DNA of 64,000 nt from an uncultured Prevotella sp. Its GTDB lineage: Bacteria; Bacteroidota; Bacteroidia; Bacteroidales; Bacteroidaceae. The translations under genes and the position numbers were made by a program. Shown here one piece after another: positions 8,521 to 17,685 of this stretch (within the stretch, counting starts at the first letter, position 1; the number at the start of each line of letters is the position of its first letter). The stretch is from contig CAMVAI010000001.1 of the NCBI GenBank assembly GCA_947165435.1, forward strand, positions 38,088 to 102,087. Reading direction: 5' to 3'. The notes below the pieces were generated by a model. The model made no database searches, was not told where the DNA came from, and worked only from the letters and a program-made list of their open reading frames with translations.

Positions 8521-9544
8521 CTTTGAAGTTGCCCATTTCGTTCATCATCCGTACCGCACTGTCGATAATGGGAAAGGCACAGAGAGCCCCCGTGCCTTCG
8601 CCCAGACGCAGCTGTAGGCTAAGCAGCGGCTCTGCCTGCATGGCTTTCAGCAGCAGGGCGTGGCCCGTCTCGTCGCCGCTGTGGGTGAATATCATGTAGT
8701 CGCGGCAGCATTCCTCTATCTGGATGGCTGCCAAGGCACAGGCGGTCATGATGAATCCGTCTATTAATATAACAAGGTGTCGCTCGGCGGCGCGAAGCAT
8801 GGCTCCCACTGCTGCCACCATCTCGAAGCCGCCGAAATAGGCTATGGGGATGCTCGGGTGGGCGGGTGACGGCACGTTTTCGCGGTAGCGCGCTACTGCC
8901 TGCTGCAGCACGTGGCACTTATGGCGTATGCCCTCGCTGTCGAGCCCGGCTCCGGCTCCGACGCACTGCTCTAAGGGAATATGGCAGAAGAGGTGCATCC
9001 AGATGCTCGACGGCGAGGTGTTGGCGATGCCCATCTCGCCGATACAGAGCACACGGCAGCCCTCTGTCGCGCAGGCATCGGCCATCTCTATGCCCACGTT
9101 GAGTGCTTGCTCGAACTGCTCTTGCGTCATGGCCGGCTCGTAGAGGAAGTTGCGGGTGCCACGGGCAATCTTTCTGTCGATGATGCCGGCATTCCGGCTG
9201 AGGTCGTAATCTACCCCTACATCTACGATGCGCAGCTGAAAACCGTGCTGTCTGCAGAACATGTTCACGCCGCCACCGCCCCGGGTGAAATTGAGCATCT
9301 GCTGCCACGTGACCTCACGCGGCGACACGCTGACCCCCTCGCGCTCTATGCCGTGGTCGCCGCCCAACAGCAGGTGGCAGGGGTGAGCCAGGCTGGGCGA
9401 CAGCGTCTGTTGTATCAGGCACACCTGCATGGCAATCTGTTCCAGTCGGCCCAGCGAGCCTCTGGGCTTGTTCAGGTTGTCTGTCTTCTCTTGAATGGCG
9501 GGGCGCAGGGCCTCGTCGGGGTGCTCTATCTTGAATTTTTTCAT
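8495..9544 (-). CDS. cobT: Nicotinate-nucleotide--dimethylbenzimidazole phosphoribosyltransferase CobT
   Basis: Makes alpha-ribazole phosphate from nicotinate mononucleotide and a lower-ligand base. The 349-residue protein has KTDNLNKPRGSLGRLE at the N-terminus, LLGGDHGIEREGVS, GEMGIANT and the C-terminal LRLGEGTGALCAFP, where the Glu of GEGTGA is the catalytic residue in known CobT. No genes for lower-ligand synthesis are seen nearby, so the base may come from outside. It follows cobU after 37 bp. Confidence 0.95.
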   Translation of the reverse strand: MKKFKIEHPDEALRPAIQEKTDNLNKPRGSLGRLEQIAMQVCLIQQTLSPSLAHPCHLLLGGDHGIEREGVSVSPREVTWQQMLNFTRGGGGVNMFCRQHGFQLRIVDVGVDYDLSRNAGIIDRKIARGTRNFLYEPAMTQEQFEQALNVGIEMADACATEGCRVLCIGEMGIANTSPSSIWMHLFCHIPLEQCVGAGAGLDSEGIRHKCHVLQQAVARYRENVPSPAHPSIPIAYFGGFEMVAAVGAMLRAAERHLVILIDGFIMTACALAAIQIEECCRDYMIFTHSGDETGHALLLKAMQAEPLLSLQLRLGEGTGALCAFPIIDSAVRMMNEMGNFKDAAITKYF

Positions 9545-9581
9545 GCTTTGGTATGGCTTGTTCCTGCACGCTCTGTGCGTG

Positions 9582-10142
9582 TCATTTTATCTTGACGGCT
9601 ATTCCGCTCACCATGAGTGTCACTTCGTCGGCACAGGCGGCAACGTATTGGTTCATCCATCCTTGCAGGTCGGTGAACCGTCGTTGTATGGCACTGACGC
9701 TCACCCCGCCGCAGCCTATCTCGTTGGTGACGAAGATGTAGGTGGCATCCTGGCGGGTGAAAAGGTCGAATTCGCGCTTGGCTGCCTGTAGCGTGCCGTC
9801 AACGTCGGGCGCAGATGCTGTCGATGTGTCGTGGGTGGCTGTCGTCTCACACTCGTCGGTGGCGACCGGCGTGAAGAGATTGGTCAGCCATAGCGTGATG
9901 CAGTCTATTACCACCACGCGCCCCGTCAGGTCGTGACGGCTCAAATGTCTCTCTTCCTCGATGTTCGTCCACTGCGGGCCGCGCCGCTCCTGGTGACGGC
10001 GCACCCGCTGGCGGAACTCGTCGTCCCAGACGTGGGCCGTAGCCAGATAGACGGGCCGGTCGGTAAGCGACAGCGCCATCTGTTCTGCATAGCGGCTCTT
10101 GCCAGACCGCTGTCCACCGGTGATAAGAATGATTCGCTTCAT
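9582..10142 (-). CDS. cobU: Adenosylcobinamide kinase / adenosylcobinamide-phosphate guanylyltransferase CobU
   Basis: Bifunctional kinase and guanylyltransferase that activates adenosylcobinamide before CobS. The start MKRIILITGGQRSGKSRYAE gives a P-loop at residues 8-15, followed by DRPVYLATA, RRHQERRG and VVVIDCITLWLTNL, matching the CobU family; 186 residues is the usual size. The frame is open far upstream, but the ATG at 10142 is favoured by family length and by a promoter element (10175-10182) inside the longer frame. It heads cobU-cobT-cobS-cobC, and is divergent from cbiHC. Confidence 0.93.
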   Translation of the reverse strand: MKRIILITGGQRSGKSRYAEQMALSLTDRPVYLATAHVWDDEFRQRVRRHQERRGPQWTNIEEERHLSRHDLTGRVVVIDCITLWLTNLFTPVATDECETTATHDTSTASAPDVDGTLQAAKREFDLFTRQDATYIFVTNEIGCGGVSVSAIQRRFTDLQGWMNQYVAACADEVTLMVSGIAVKIK

Positions 10143-10174
10143 GCCTTTTTCGTAGTCTTTGCCGAATTTTGCTG

Positions 10175-10182
10175 CAAAATTA
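10175..10182 (-). promoter_or_regulatory. -7 promoter element of the cobU operon
   Basis: TAATTTTG on the minus strand, 32 bp before the cobU start. It matches TAnnTTTG; a -33 partner is not clear. Confidence 0.5.
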
Positions 10183-10463
10183 AACAATTGTGCTGAAATA
10201 GAAAAGCATTTTTGGATGATTAACGCAGTTCGCCCCATAAATAAAGGCGATACGAGGAAAATTTGGGAAAGTCCGTGGGAAAACCATAAATTTTCAGTAA
10301 AGTAATGCGGTTTAAGGCAGAAAATGCAAGAATACTTGCAAATGATTATCCGCATTGTTCTCATTCGTTTCCTAAACACAATCCTCTATCTTCCACACCG
10401 CCTTTATTTACAAAAGTTTTGCGATTTTACCCAAAAACTACAAAATATTTGTGTATTATTTGC
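10183..10463. other. Divergent intergenic region between cobU and cbiHC
   Basis: About 280 bp, clearly more AT-rich than the flanking genes. It holds the two outward promoters at its ends. No riboswitch core or B12 box was seen here, and no conserved protein frame. Confidence 0.4.
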
Positions 10464-10471
10464 TATCTTTG
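10464..10471 (+). promoter_or_regulatory. -7 promoter element of the cbiHC operon
   Basis: TATCTTTG ends eight bases before the cbiHC ATG (10480), again implying a leaderless or very short-leader transcript. Confidence 0.55.
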
Positions 10472-10479
10472 CAGCCAAT

Positions 10480-11877
10480 ATGAAGAAAATTATTGTTGCG
10501 GGCATTGGGCCGGGCAGCGCTGCCGACATCACACCTGCCGTGCTGGAGGCCGTCAGAGAGGCCGATGCCATTGTGGGATACAAGTACTACTTCCGCTTTG
10601 TCGAGCCTTACCTCATGCCGGGCTGTGAGTGCGTTGATACTGGCATGAAGCGGGAACGGGAGCGGGCCGAGCAGGCTTTCCGGCTCTCCGAGCAGGGCAA
10701 GACGGTAGTGGTTATTTCCTCTGGCGATGCCGGTATCTATGGCATGGCTCCGCTGATTTATGAAATGAAGCGCGAGCGACAGTCGCCCGTCGAGGTGGTG
10801 GTGCTGCCGGGCATTTCTGCCTTTCAGAAGGCTGCCTCGCTGCTGGGAGCCCCCGTCGGCCATGATGTCTGTCTGGTGTCGCTGTCTGACCTGATGACCC
10901 CCTGGGAGTTGATAGAGCGCAGGATAGAGGCAGCGGCAGCGGGCGACTTCGTGACGGCCGTCTATAACCCCAAGTCGCACGGGCGCTACTGGCAGCTCTA
11001 TCGGCTGCAGGAGATTTTCCTGAATCAGCGCTCGCCCGACACTCCCGTGGGCTACGTCAGGCAGGCGGGGCGCGACGAGCAGCAGGTGGTGACCACCACC
11101 CTGGGAGCCTTCGACCCGGAGGATGTGGATATGTTCACCGTGGTCTTGATAGGCAATTCGCAGACCTACGTCTCTGACGGAAAGATGATAACGCCGCGCG
11201 GATACTACCGCGAGATGGCTGCTGGCGGCAGTGTGGGGCAGCAAATCATGATGGAGTCGTTTCGTACCATCAGGGGCGAGCTGAAACGGAAAGACTACCC
11301 GCTGGGCCACCTCTGGGCACTGCTGCATGCCATCCATACCACGGCCGACTTCGACATGGAGCAGATACTGCATACCGACGAACAGGCCGTGGAGAACATA
11401 TACAACAAGGTAATCGGCGGAACGCTGAAAACCATCGTGACAGACGTGACGATGGTGGCTACCGGCATACGAAAGGCCGCACTGGCGCGACTGGGCATCG
11501 AGGTGAAGTGCTATCTCGGCGACCCACGGGTGGCCGCGATGGCTGCTGCCGGGGGTACGACGCGAACCCAGGCCGGCATGCGACTGGCTGTCGAGGAGCA
11601 TCCCGACGCGCTCTTTGCCGTGGGCAATGCCCCTACGGCGCTGATGGAGCTGTGCGAGCTGGTGCGTAGCGGCAAGGCACGTCCGGCGGGCATCATTGCT
11701 GCCCCTGTAGGCTTTGTGCATGTCAAGGAGTCGAAACACATGGTGAAGCCTTTCCGCCAGATTCCCAAGATTATTGTCGAGGGGCGCAAGGGGGGCTCGA
11801 ACCTTGCAGCCACCCTGTGCAATGCCGTTCTCACTTTCGACGACGCTGCACAGCTGAAGCCCGGTCGCGATTTGTAG
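10480..11877 (+). CDS. cbiHC: Fused precorrin-3B/cobalt-factor III C17-methyltransferase (CbiH) and precorrin-8 methylmutase (CbiC)
   Basis: Two corrin-ring enzymes in one 465-residue chain. Residues 1 to about 242 form a SAM-dependent tetrapyrrole methylase: GIGPGSAADITP, SSGDAGIYGMA, VLPGISAFQKAA and TAVYNPKSHGR identify the ring-contracting CbiH/CobJ. Residues about 250-465 are CbiC/CobH, which shifts the C11 methyl to C12: the block begins ESFRTIRGEL, and GGTTRTQAGM, AVGNAPTAL and PVGFVHVKESK are diagnostic. The ATG at 10480 is chosen because the family starts at MKKIIVAGIGPG. It heads a plus-strand operon of four fusion genes. Confidence 0.93.
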   Translation: MKKIIVAGIGPGSAADITPAVLEAVREADAIVGYKYYFRFVEPYLMPGCECVDTGMKRERERAEQAFRLSEQGKTVVVISSGDAGIYGMAPLIYEMKRERQSPVEVVVLPGISAFQKAASLLGAPVGHDVCLVSLSDLMTPWELIERRIEAAAAGDFVTAVYNPKSHGRYWQLYRLQEIFLNQRSPDTPVGYVRQAGRDEQQVVTTTLGAFDPEDVDMFTVVLIGNSQTYVSDGKMITPRGYYREMAAGGSVGQQIMMESFRTIRGELKRKDYPLGHLWALLHAIHTTADFDMEQILHTDEQAVENIYNKVIGGTLKTIVTDVTMVATGIRKAALARLGIEVKCYLGDPRVAAMAAAGGTTRTQAGMRLAVEEHPDALFAVGNAPTALMELCELVRSGKARPAGIIAAPVGFVHVKESKHMVKPFRQIPKIIVEGRKGGSNLAATLCNAVLTFDDAAQLKPGRDL

Positions 11878-11908
11878 ATTCCACACACCATCAGTACGTC
11901 TTTTGGAT

Positions 11909-13141
11909 ATGCGATTTGTCGTTATTGGTATTACAGACAGCCCACGGCCGTTCTTCCCGCCAGAGGTACACGATGCCATTCGTGGCGGGCGGGTGTTCAG
12001 TGGCGGGCGGAGGCATCATGAGATAGTGGCCCGCTTGCTGCCAGCAGGTGCAGAGTGGATAGACATTTCAGTTCCCTTGGATGACGTATTCAGGCGATAC
12101 CGGGCGATAGCGCAAACGCTGACACCCGATACTCCGGTGGTGGTGTTTGCTTCGGGCGACCCGCTGTTCTTCGGCTTTGCCAACACCATCCGGCGAAAGA
12201 TGCCTGAGGCCGAAATCATCGTCTATCCCGCTTTCAATTCGCTGCAGATGCTGGCCCACCGCCTGTTGATGCCCTACCACGACATGCACATCGTGTCGCT
12301 GACGGGGAGACCGTGGCCGGCGTTCGACCGTGCGCTGATAGAGGGGTATGGCAAGATAGGCGTGCTGACCGACCGCGAGCATACCCCGGCGGCTATTGCC
12401 CGGCGCATGCTGGAGTATGGCTATATGGATTATGACATGAGCATAGGCGAGCACTTAGGCCATCCTGAGTATGAGCAAGTGAGAACGCTGAGCCTTGACG
12501 AGGCTGCCAGCCAAACCTTCAGCCACCCCAACTGTGTCATCGTCCATACGCATGGGAACCAGATGTCTGCAAAGAGGCAGCGGCGCTTCGGCATTCCCGA
12601 CACACAGTTTGCCCTGCTGGACGGCAGGGAGAGAATGATTACGAAGATGCCCATCCGGCTGCTGACGCTTCAGGCTTTGGACTTGCCCCGGTCGCAGGTG
12701 CTGTGGGACATCGGCTTCTGCACGGGCAGCGTGTCCGTCGAGGCACGGCTGCAATTCCCCCATCTCACCATCGAAGCCTTCGAAGTCAGGCCCGATTGCG
12801 AGGCAATCATGCACAAAAACATGCGGAGGCACGGCGCACCGGGCATTGGCGTGCATATCGGCGACTTCCTGACGGCCAACCTGGCTGCGCTCCCCGCTCC
12901 CGATGCTGTGTTCATAGGTGGGCATGGCGGCAGGCTGGCCGACATCATGCGGCGCGTGCTGACCGTGCTCACCCCCGACGGCTGCATGGTGATGAACAGC
13001 GTGAAAGCCCCGAAGGTGACGACAGACAGCCTGCAGCTCTGGAACGATGCCTGTCGCGAGCTGGGCCTCCGTCAGGAATCCCCCTTATATATTCAATGCA
13101 ACGAACATCACCCCATAACTATTCTGAAATGCAAAAGATAG
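11909..13141 (+). CDS. cbiET: Fused precorrin-6Y/cobalt-precorrin-7 C5-methyltransferase (CbiE) and C15-methyltransferase/decarboxylase (CbiT)
   Basis: CobL-type bifunctional enzyme, 410 residues. The N-terminal half is a tetrapyrrole methylase (VVIGITDSPRPFFPP, FASGDPLFFGF, VYPAFNSLQMLAHRL, VLTDREHTPAAIA) that methylates C5. The C-terminal half, from about residue 240, is a class I SAM methyltransferase (LWDIGFCTGSVSVEA) that methylates C15 and decarboxylates the C12 acetate. The glycine motif reads IGFCTGS where IGAGTGS is commoner. The ATG at 11909 is used; a TTG six bases earlier is less likely. The end overlaps cbiGF by 13 bp. Confidence 0.93.
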   Translation: MRFVVIGITDSPRPFFPPEVHDAIRGGRVFSGGRRHHEIVARLLPAGAEWIDISVPLDDVFRRYRAIAQTLTPDTPVVVFASGDPLFFGFANTIRRKMPEAEIIVYPAFNSLQMLAHRLLMPYHDMHIVSLTGRPWPAFDRALIEGYGKIGVLTDREHTPAAIARRMLEYGYMDYDMSIGEHLGHPEYEQVRTLSLDEAASQTFSHPNCVIVHTHGNQMSAKRQRRFGIPDTQFALLDGRERMITKMPIRLLTLQALDLPRSQVLWDIGFCTGSVSVEARLQFPHLTIEAFEVRPDCEAIMHKNMRRHGAPGIGVHIGDFLTANLAALPAPDAVFIGGHGGRLADIMRRVLTVLTPDGCMVMNSVKAPKVTTDSLQLWNDACRELGLRQESPLYIQCNEHHPITILKCKR

Positions 13142-14907
13142 CCATCATACCCATTAGCGAAACTGGCCGCGAGATAGCCGACACGCTGCGAAAAGAGCTC
13201 GGTGGAACCATTATTCAGCGAACAGAGGCCGGACCGCGCTGGCAGCAGTTCGACGGCTTCGTGTTCATAGGTGCCTTGGGCATCTGCGTGCGAACCATTG
13301 CGCCATACGTGAGAGACAAGCATGACGACCCGGCAGTGGTCTGTGTGGATAGCCTCGGACAGCATGCCGTATCGGTGCTGTCGGGCCATGTGGGCGGTGC
13401 CAACCTCTTGACAGACCGAGTGGCGGGCATCCTGGGAGCTAATGCCGTCGTCACGACACAGAGCGACAACGCCGGATTGTGGGCCCTTGACACCTTCGAG
13501 CAGCGTTTCGGGTGGCCCGTGGCCAGCGACATCTACGACATGAACGACTGCATCTTTGCCTTCGTCAGTCGCCAGCCTACGGCCTTGCTGCTTGAGGCTC
13601 GCGATGCAGGCACCGACTATTTGGAGCGGACGCTGCCCGCACACGTCACCATCATCAGCGACATCAGAGAGGCCGACCCACGGAAATATCGCCTGCTGAT
13701 CATCGTGTCGCCGTTCATCCGCTATGCACCCGACGGCATGCTGAATCTGCATTTCGTGCCGATGGTGGGTACGGTGGGTTTCGGACTGGCGAACCATCCG
13801 GAAGACTACGAGACGATTTACGACGAGATAGACGAGGCTTTTGCCCGCAAGGGCGTGCTGCCCTGCAGCTGCCGCTATTGCACGATTGACGTGAAGCAAG
13901 ACGAGGAATTTGTGGAACTGCTGGAGGACGAGTACGACATGCGGGTGGAGTTCTTCACCGCCGAGGAACTGTCGCAGGTAGAGGTGCCTCATCCCAGTTC
14001 TGTCGTGGAAAAGCATGTGGGCACCCCGAGTGTCTGCGAGGCGGCCGCCATCTTGGGTTCAGGCCACGGCAAGCTTGTCGTACCCAAGGTGAAGGGCAAG
14101 AACTGGACGGCGGCCCTGGCCATCGGTCGTGAGCATCTGCGCAGCCAGGAAGGGTTCGTCGAGATAGTAGGAGCCGGACCGGGCGACCCGGACCTCATTT
14201 CCGTGCGTGGGCGGAGGATGCTGGAGCAGGCCGACCTGATACTCTATGCCGGCAGTCTGGTGCCGGAGGCACTGACGCGCTGCCATAAGCGGGGAGCCGT
14301 GGTGCGAAGCAGTGCCGGCATGACGCTGGAAGAACAATGCGCACTGATGAAGCAGCACTACGACCGGGGGCACTTCATCGTCAGACTGCATACTGGCGAC
14401 CCATGCATCTTCGGCGCTGTCCAGGAGCAGATGGCTTATTTCGACAGACAGGGCATGCACTACCACATCACGCCGGGCATCTCGTCGTTCCAGGCTGCTG
14501 CTGCCGAGCTGCAGAGCCAGTTCACCATTCCCGAGCGCACGCAGACCATCATACTGACTCGCGGCGAGGGGCGAACCCCCATGCCCGACCGCGAAAAACT
14601 GCACCTGCTGGCACGGAGCCAATCTACCATGTGCATATTCCTTTCGGCAGCCATTGTAGATGACGTGCAGCGGGAGTTGCTGCAGGAATATCCGGAGGAT
14701 ACGCCGGTGGCTGCTTGCTACCACCTGACGTGGCCCGACCAGCAGATATTCCGTGGGCAGCTGAAAGACCTGGCCCGCATCGTACGTGACAATCATCTGA
14801 CGCTGACCACCATGATCGTGGTGGGCGAGGCCATCGGCAACAGGCAGGGCCTATCCGAACTGTACTCCAAGCATTTCACCCATCTCTTCAGACAAGGCGA
14901 GGCATGA
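13129..14907 (+). CDS. cbiGF: Fused cobalt-precorrin-5A hydrolase (CbiG) and cobalt-precorrin-4 C11-methyltransferase (CbiF)
   Basis: Two consecutive anaerobic-pathway enzymes in 592 residues. Residues 1 to about 340 are CbiG, which opens the delta-lactone and releases acetaldehyde: FVFIGALGICVRTIAPY, SLGQHAVSVLSGHVGGAN and TTQSDNAGLWALD, then GCG-type C-terminal region with SVCEAAA. From about residue 345 CbiF begins: VEIVGAGPGDPDLISVRG, LYAGSLVPEAL, VRLHTGDPCIFGA, TPGISSFQAAAAEL. The anaerobic CbiG points to early cobalt insertion, in line with CbiK. It overlaps cbiET and, by 4 bp, cbiJD. Confidence 0.93.
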   Translation: MQKIAIIPISETGREIADTLRKELGGTIIQRTEAGPRWQQFDGFVFIGALGICVRTIAPYVRDKHDDPAVVCVDSLGQHAVSVLSGHVGGANLLTDRVAGILGANAVVTTQSDNAGLWALDTFEQRFGWPVASDIYDMNDCIFAFVSRQPTALLLEARDAGTDYLERTLPAHVTIISDIREADPRKYRLLIIVSPFIRYAPDGMLNLHFVPMVGTVGFGLANHPEDYETIYDEIDEAFARKGVLPCSCRYCTIDVKQDEEFVELLEDEYDMRVEFFTAEELSQVEVPHPSSVVEKHVGTPSVCEAAAILGSGHGKLVVPKVKGKNWTAALAIGREHLRSQEGFVEIVGAGPGDPDLISVRGRRMLEQADLILYAGSLVPEALTRCHKRGAVVRSSAGMTLEEQCALMKQHYDRGHFIVRLHTGDPCIFGAVQEQMAYFDRQGMHYHITPGISSFQAAAAELQSQFTIPERTQTIILTRGEGRTPMPDREKLHLLARSQSTMCIFLSAAIVDDVQRELLQEYPEDTPVAACYHLTWPDQQIFRGQLKDLARIVRDNHLTLTTMIVVGEAIGNRQGLSELYSKHFTHLFRQGEA

Positions 14908-16703
14908 TACTGCTTTTCGGAGGTACGACGGAGGGGCGCAAGGCCGTGGAGGTGCTGGAGGAGGCCGGCACACCGTATTATTATAGTACCAAGACGGGCG
15001 AACAGGCCGTTGCCTTGCACTACGGGCAGCGCGTGGACGGAGCCATGGATGCTGACATGATGCAGCATTTCTGCAGTCAGCATGGCATCCGTCTCCTGGT
15101 TGATGCCGCCCATCCCTTTGCCGCCGGTCTGCACCAGACGGTCATCATGGTGGCCGGACGACTGTCGATTCCCGTCGTGCGCTATGAGCGCATCTATCCG
15201 CCCCGTTCTGCCGACATACTATGGATTGACGACTATAGCCAGATTCCACGCGACATCCACACCTTGCTGGCTACTACCGGCGTGCAGAGTATTCGGAAAC
15301 TGCGACCTCTTGAAGCCTATGGGATGACGATATACTACCGCATCCTGAAGCGGCAGTCGTCCATCCGCCTGGCACATGAACAGGGCGTACCGGACAGCAG
15401 AATCTGCTACTACGAGGATGCCGACAGCATGAATCTGCATGCCGATGCCGTCTTGCTGAAAGAGAGCGGACTGTCGGGGGGATTCGCTGAAAAGGTGGAT
15501 GCCGCCAGGGCAAGAGGAATGCGCATCATCGCCATCAAGCGTCCGGAAAGTATGGCTCATGATGCTGTGGTGGACGGCCCCTACGGTCTGCGGAGGGCGG
15601 TGGAGCGGCTGTTGCCGGCATTCTTCCCCTTGCATAGCGGATTGACTACGGGCACGTGTGCCACGGCGGCTGCGGTGGCTGCCATGCTGCAGCTGCGTGG
15701 CAAGAGACCATCGGAAGTGCCGGTCTTGCTGCCTGACGGCGAGACGCTTCAGGTGGCGGTGGGCTATGGCGGCGGCCATGCCTATTGCATGAAGGAGGCT
15801 GGCGACGATCCGGATGTGACGCAAGGCCTGGAGATTCGTGCGACGGTTTGCCAAACCTCGGCTCCGGCAGACCATATTGTGTCGGCTCCGGTAGAAGGCG
15901 AACGGGTGATCATTGCCGGTGGCGAGGGTGTCGGACGCTTCACGCTGCCGGGCTTCGACTATCCTCCTGGTGAACCGGCCATCAACAAAGTACCGCGTGA
16001 GATGATTCGCAGGAATCTGGACATGCTCATCGGCGATGCCGACAGCAGGCAGGCTGACGGTAGTAAGCAATGGATTTGTACCATCTCCGTTCCCCACGGA
16101 GCCGAGGTGGCCCGCCGCACGTTCAATCCACGGTTGGGCATAGAGGGGGGTATCTCGATTCTCGGCGTGTCAGGCATAGTGAAACCTTTCTCAGAGGAGG
16201 CTTTCGTCGGCAGCATCCGCAAGTGCATGCAGGTAGCGAAGGCCAGCGGTTCGCAGCGGGTGGTGCTGAACAGCGGTGCCAAGAGCGAAGGGTTCTTGCG
16301 GCAGGCCTATCCTGACCTGCCTCCGCAGGCTTTCGTGCAATATGGCAACTATATAGGCGAGACGCTGCGTATGGCTGACAGTCTTCATTTCCCTCGTGTC
16401 ACGCTTGGGGTCATGCTGGGCAAGGCGGTAAAACTGGCCGAAGGGCAGTTGGACACGCACAGCAGGAAGAGCGTGATGAACCGTGACTTCGTGGCTGGTC
16501 TGCTCGACGAGGCGCATTGCGCAACAGACCTGAGCAGCGTCACCTTGGCCCGTGAGCTGTGGGAGAAGATACCGGCCGAGAGGCTTGACGACTTCTGCCG
16601 GGCGGTAATTGGCCATTGCCTGAAGCACTGCCGGTCCTTAGTGCCCCGAAGCAGTCTCACTATTCTGCTGATTGCCGACGACGGAACAATACACTCGCTA
16701 TGA
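14904..16703 (+). CDS. cbiJD: Fused precorrin-6A reductase (CbiJ/CobK) and cobalt-precorrin-5B C1-methyltransferase (CbiD)
   Basis: 599 residues. Residues 1 to about 240 are the NAD(P)H-dependent reductase CbiJ: MILLFGGTTEGRK, LLVDAAHPFAAG and RLHxxxKESG-like DAVLLKESGLSGGFAEKV. From about residue 243 CbiD starts with its signature HSGLTTGTCATAAAVAA and continues with GGEGVGRFTLPG, EPAINKVPREM, NPRLGIEGGISILG and GNYIGETL. CbiD methylates C1 in the oxygen-independent route. The 3' end overlaps that of convergent btuC by 44 bp. Confidence 0.93.
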   Translation: MILLFGGTTEGRKAVEVLEEAGTPYYYSTKTGEQAVALHYGQRVDGAMDADMMQHFCSQHGIRLLVDAAHPFAAGLHQTVIMVAGRLSIPVVRYERIYPPRSADILWIDDYSQIPRDIHTLLATTGVQSIRKLRPLEAYGMTIYYRILKRQSSIRLAHEQGVPDSRICYYEDADSMNLHADAVLLKESGLSGGFAEKVDAARARGMRIIAIKRPESMAHDAVVDGPYGLRRAVERLLPAFFPLHSGLTTGTCATAAAVAAMLQLRGKRPSEVPVLLPDGETLQVAVGYGGGHAYCMKEAGDDPDVTQGLEIRATVCQTSAPADHIVSAPVEGERVIIAGGEGVGRFTLPGFDYPPGEPAINKVPREMIRRNLDMLIGDADSRQADGSKQWICTISVPHGAEVARRTFNPRLGIEGGISILGVSGIVKPFSEEAFVGSIRKCMQVAKASGSQRVVLNSGAKSEGFLRQAYPDLPPQAFVQYGNYIGETLRMADSLHFPRVTLGVMLGKAVKLAEGQLDTHSRKSVMNRDFVAGLLDEAHCATDLSSVTLARELWEKIPAERLDDFCRAVIGHCLKHCRSLVPRSSLTILLIADDGTIHSL

Positions 16704-17685
16704 CGGGAGCCCCCACCAAGGCGGTGACCGAGTTGACGGGCAGCGCCCCCTCAAAACCCGGCATGCGGGCAATGAAATTGCACAGCAGGGCCAAGACGGC
16801 GCCGCAAAGGGCCGTGGTGGGCATCAAGATGCGGTGGTCGCTGGTTCGGAAGATGGCTCGTGCCAGATGGGGCACCGCCAGACCGACGAACATGATGGGG
16901 CCGCAGTAGGCTGTCACGATAGCCACCAACACGCCCGACGAGACGATGACCAGCATGCGGCTGCGGCGGATGTTCAGCCCCAGGTTGGCGGCATAGTGGT
17001 CGCCAAGCAGCAGCAGGTTCATGGTTTTCGCCAGCAGGCAGCTCAGCGGAATGAGCACGGCCATGACGACCACGAACAGCACCATCTCATCGCCGCTTAC
17101 CCGAGAGAACGACCCTAACCCCCACACCACGAAGGCTTTGACATCTTCTTCGGGTGACAGGAACTTCAGCACACCGATGATGGCATTGGCCAGATAGCCT
17201 ATCATGACGCCAATGATTAGCAGCGTGACATTGCCCTTCACCCGCTGGCCTATCCATACGATGAGCAGCAGCACGGCCAGGGCGCCCACAATGGCTGCCA
17301 CCGACATGGCTGCGTCGCCCAAATAGCCCAGTCGCGATAGAGCCACACCGCCGATTCGGCCCGACAGCAGCACGACAAAGGCCACACCGAGTGCCGACCC
17401 GTTGCTGATGCCTAATACCGACGGACCGGCCAGCGGATTGTGGAAGACGGTCTGCATCTGCAGTCCGCTGACGGCCAGTCCTGCTCCGGCGGCTATGGCG
17501 GTCAGCACCTGGGGCAGGCGCGACTTCCAGATGATGTTCTGCCAGATCTCGTTCACCTCCTCGCCGGCCAGTATGCGGCAGATGTCAGCGACGGGTATGA
17601 CTACCGAGCCGATGAGCAGGTTGACAATCGTCAGCACGGCGATGGAAACCAGCAGCGTCAGTGTCAGGGGTAGCGTATGCTTCAT
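16660..17685 (-). CDS. btuC: Iron/B12 ABC transporter permease, BtuC/FecCD family
   Basis: Polytopic inner-membrane permease of 341 residues with the FecCD-type blocks RLPQVLTAIAAGAGLAVSG, NPLAGPSVLGISNG and YCGPIMFVGLAVPHLAR. It follows btuF with a 4-bp ATGA overlap. The cobalamin locus suggests corrinoid as substrate, although siderophore permeases look alike. The partner ATPase (BtuD) is not downstream: the gene ends inside convergent cbiJD. The ATPase must be encoded elsewhere. Confidence 0.85.
   Translation of the reverse strand: MKHTLPLTLTLLVSIAVLTIVNLLIGSVVIPVADICRILAGEEVNEIWQNIIWKSRLPQVLTAIAAGAGLAVSGLQMQTVFHNPLAGPSVLGISNGSALGVAFVVLLSGRIGGVALSRLGYLGDAAMSVAAIVGALAVLLLIVWIGQRVKGNVTLLIIGVMIGYLANAIIGVLKFLSPEEDVKAFVVWGLGSFSRVSGDEMVLFVVVMAVLIPLSCLLAKTMNLLLLGDHYAANLGLNIRRSRMLVIVSSGVLVAIVTAYCGPIMFVGLAVPHLARAIFRTSDHRILMPTTALCGAVLALLCNFIARMPGFEGALPVNSVTALVGAPVIASVLFRRRQSAE

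Noticed and set aside
10183..10463. B12 riboswitch between cobU and cbiHC
   Set aside because: No B12 box or core sequence on either strand; AT-rich promoter DNA only.
12703..13128. Longer start for cbiGF
   Set aside because: The extra codons lie inside cbiET in another frame and have no similarity to CbiG; MQKIAIIP at 13129 is the family start.
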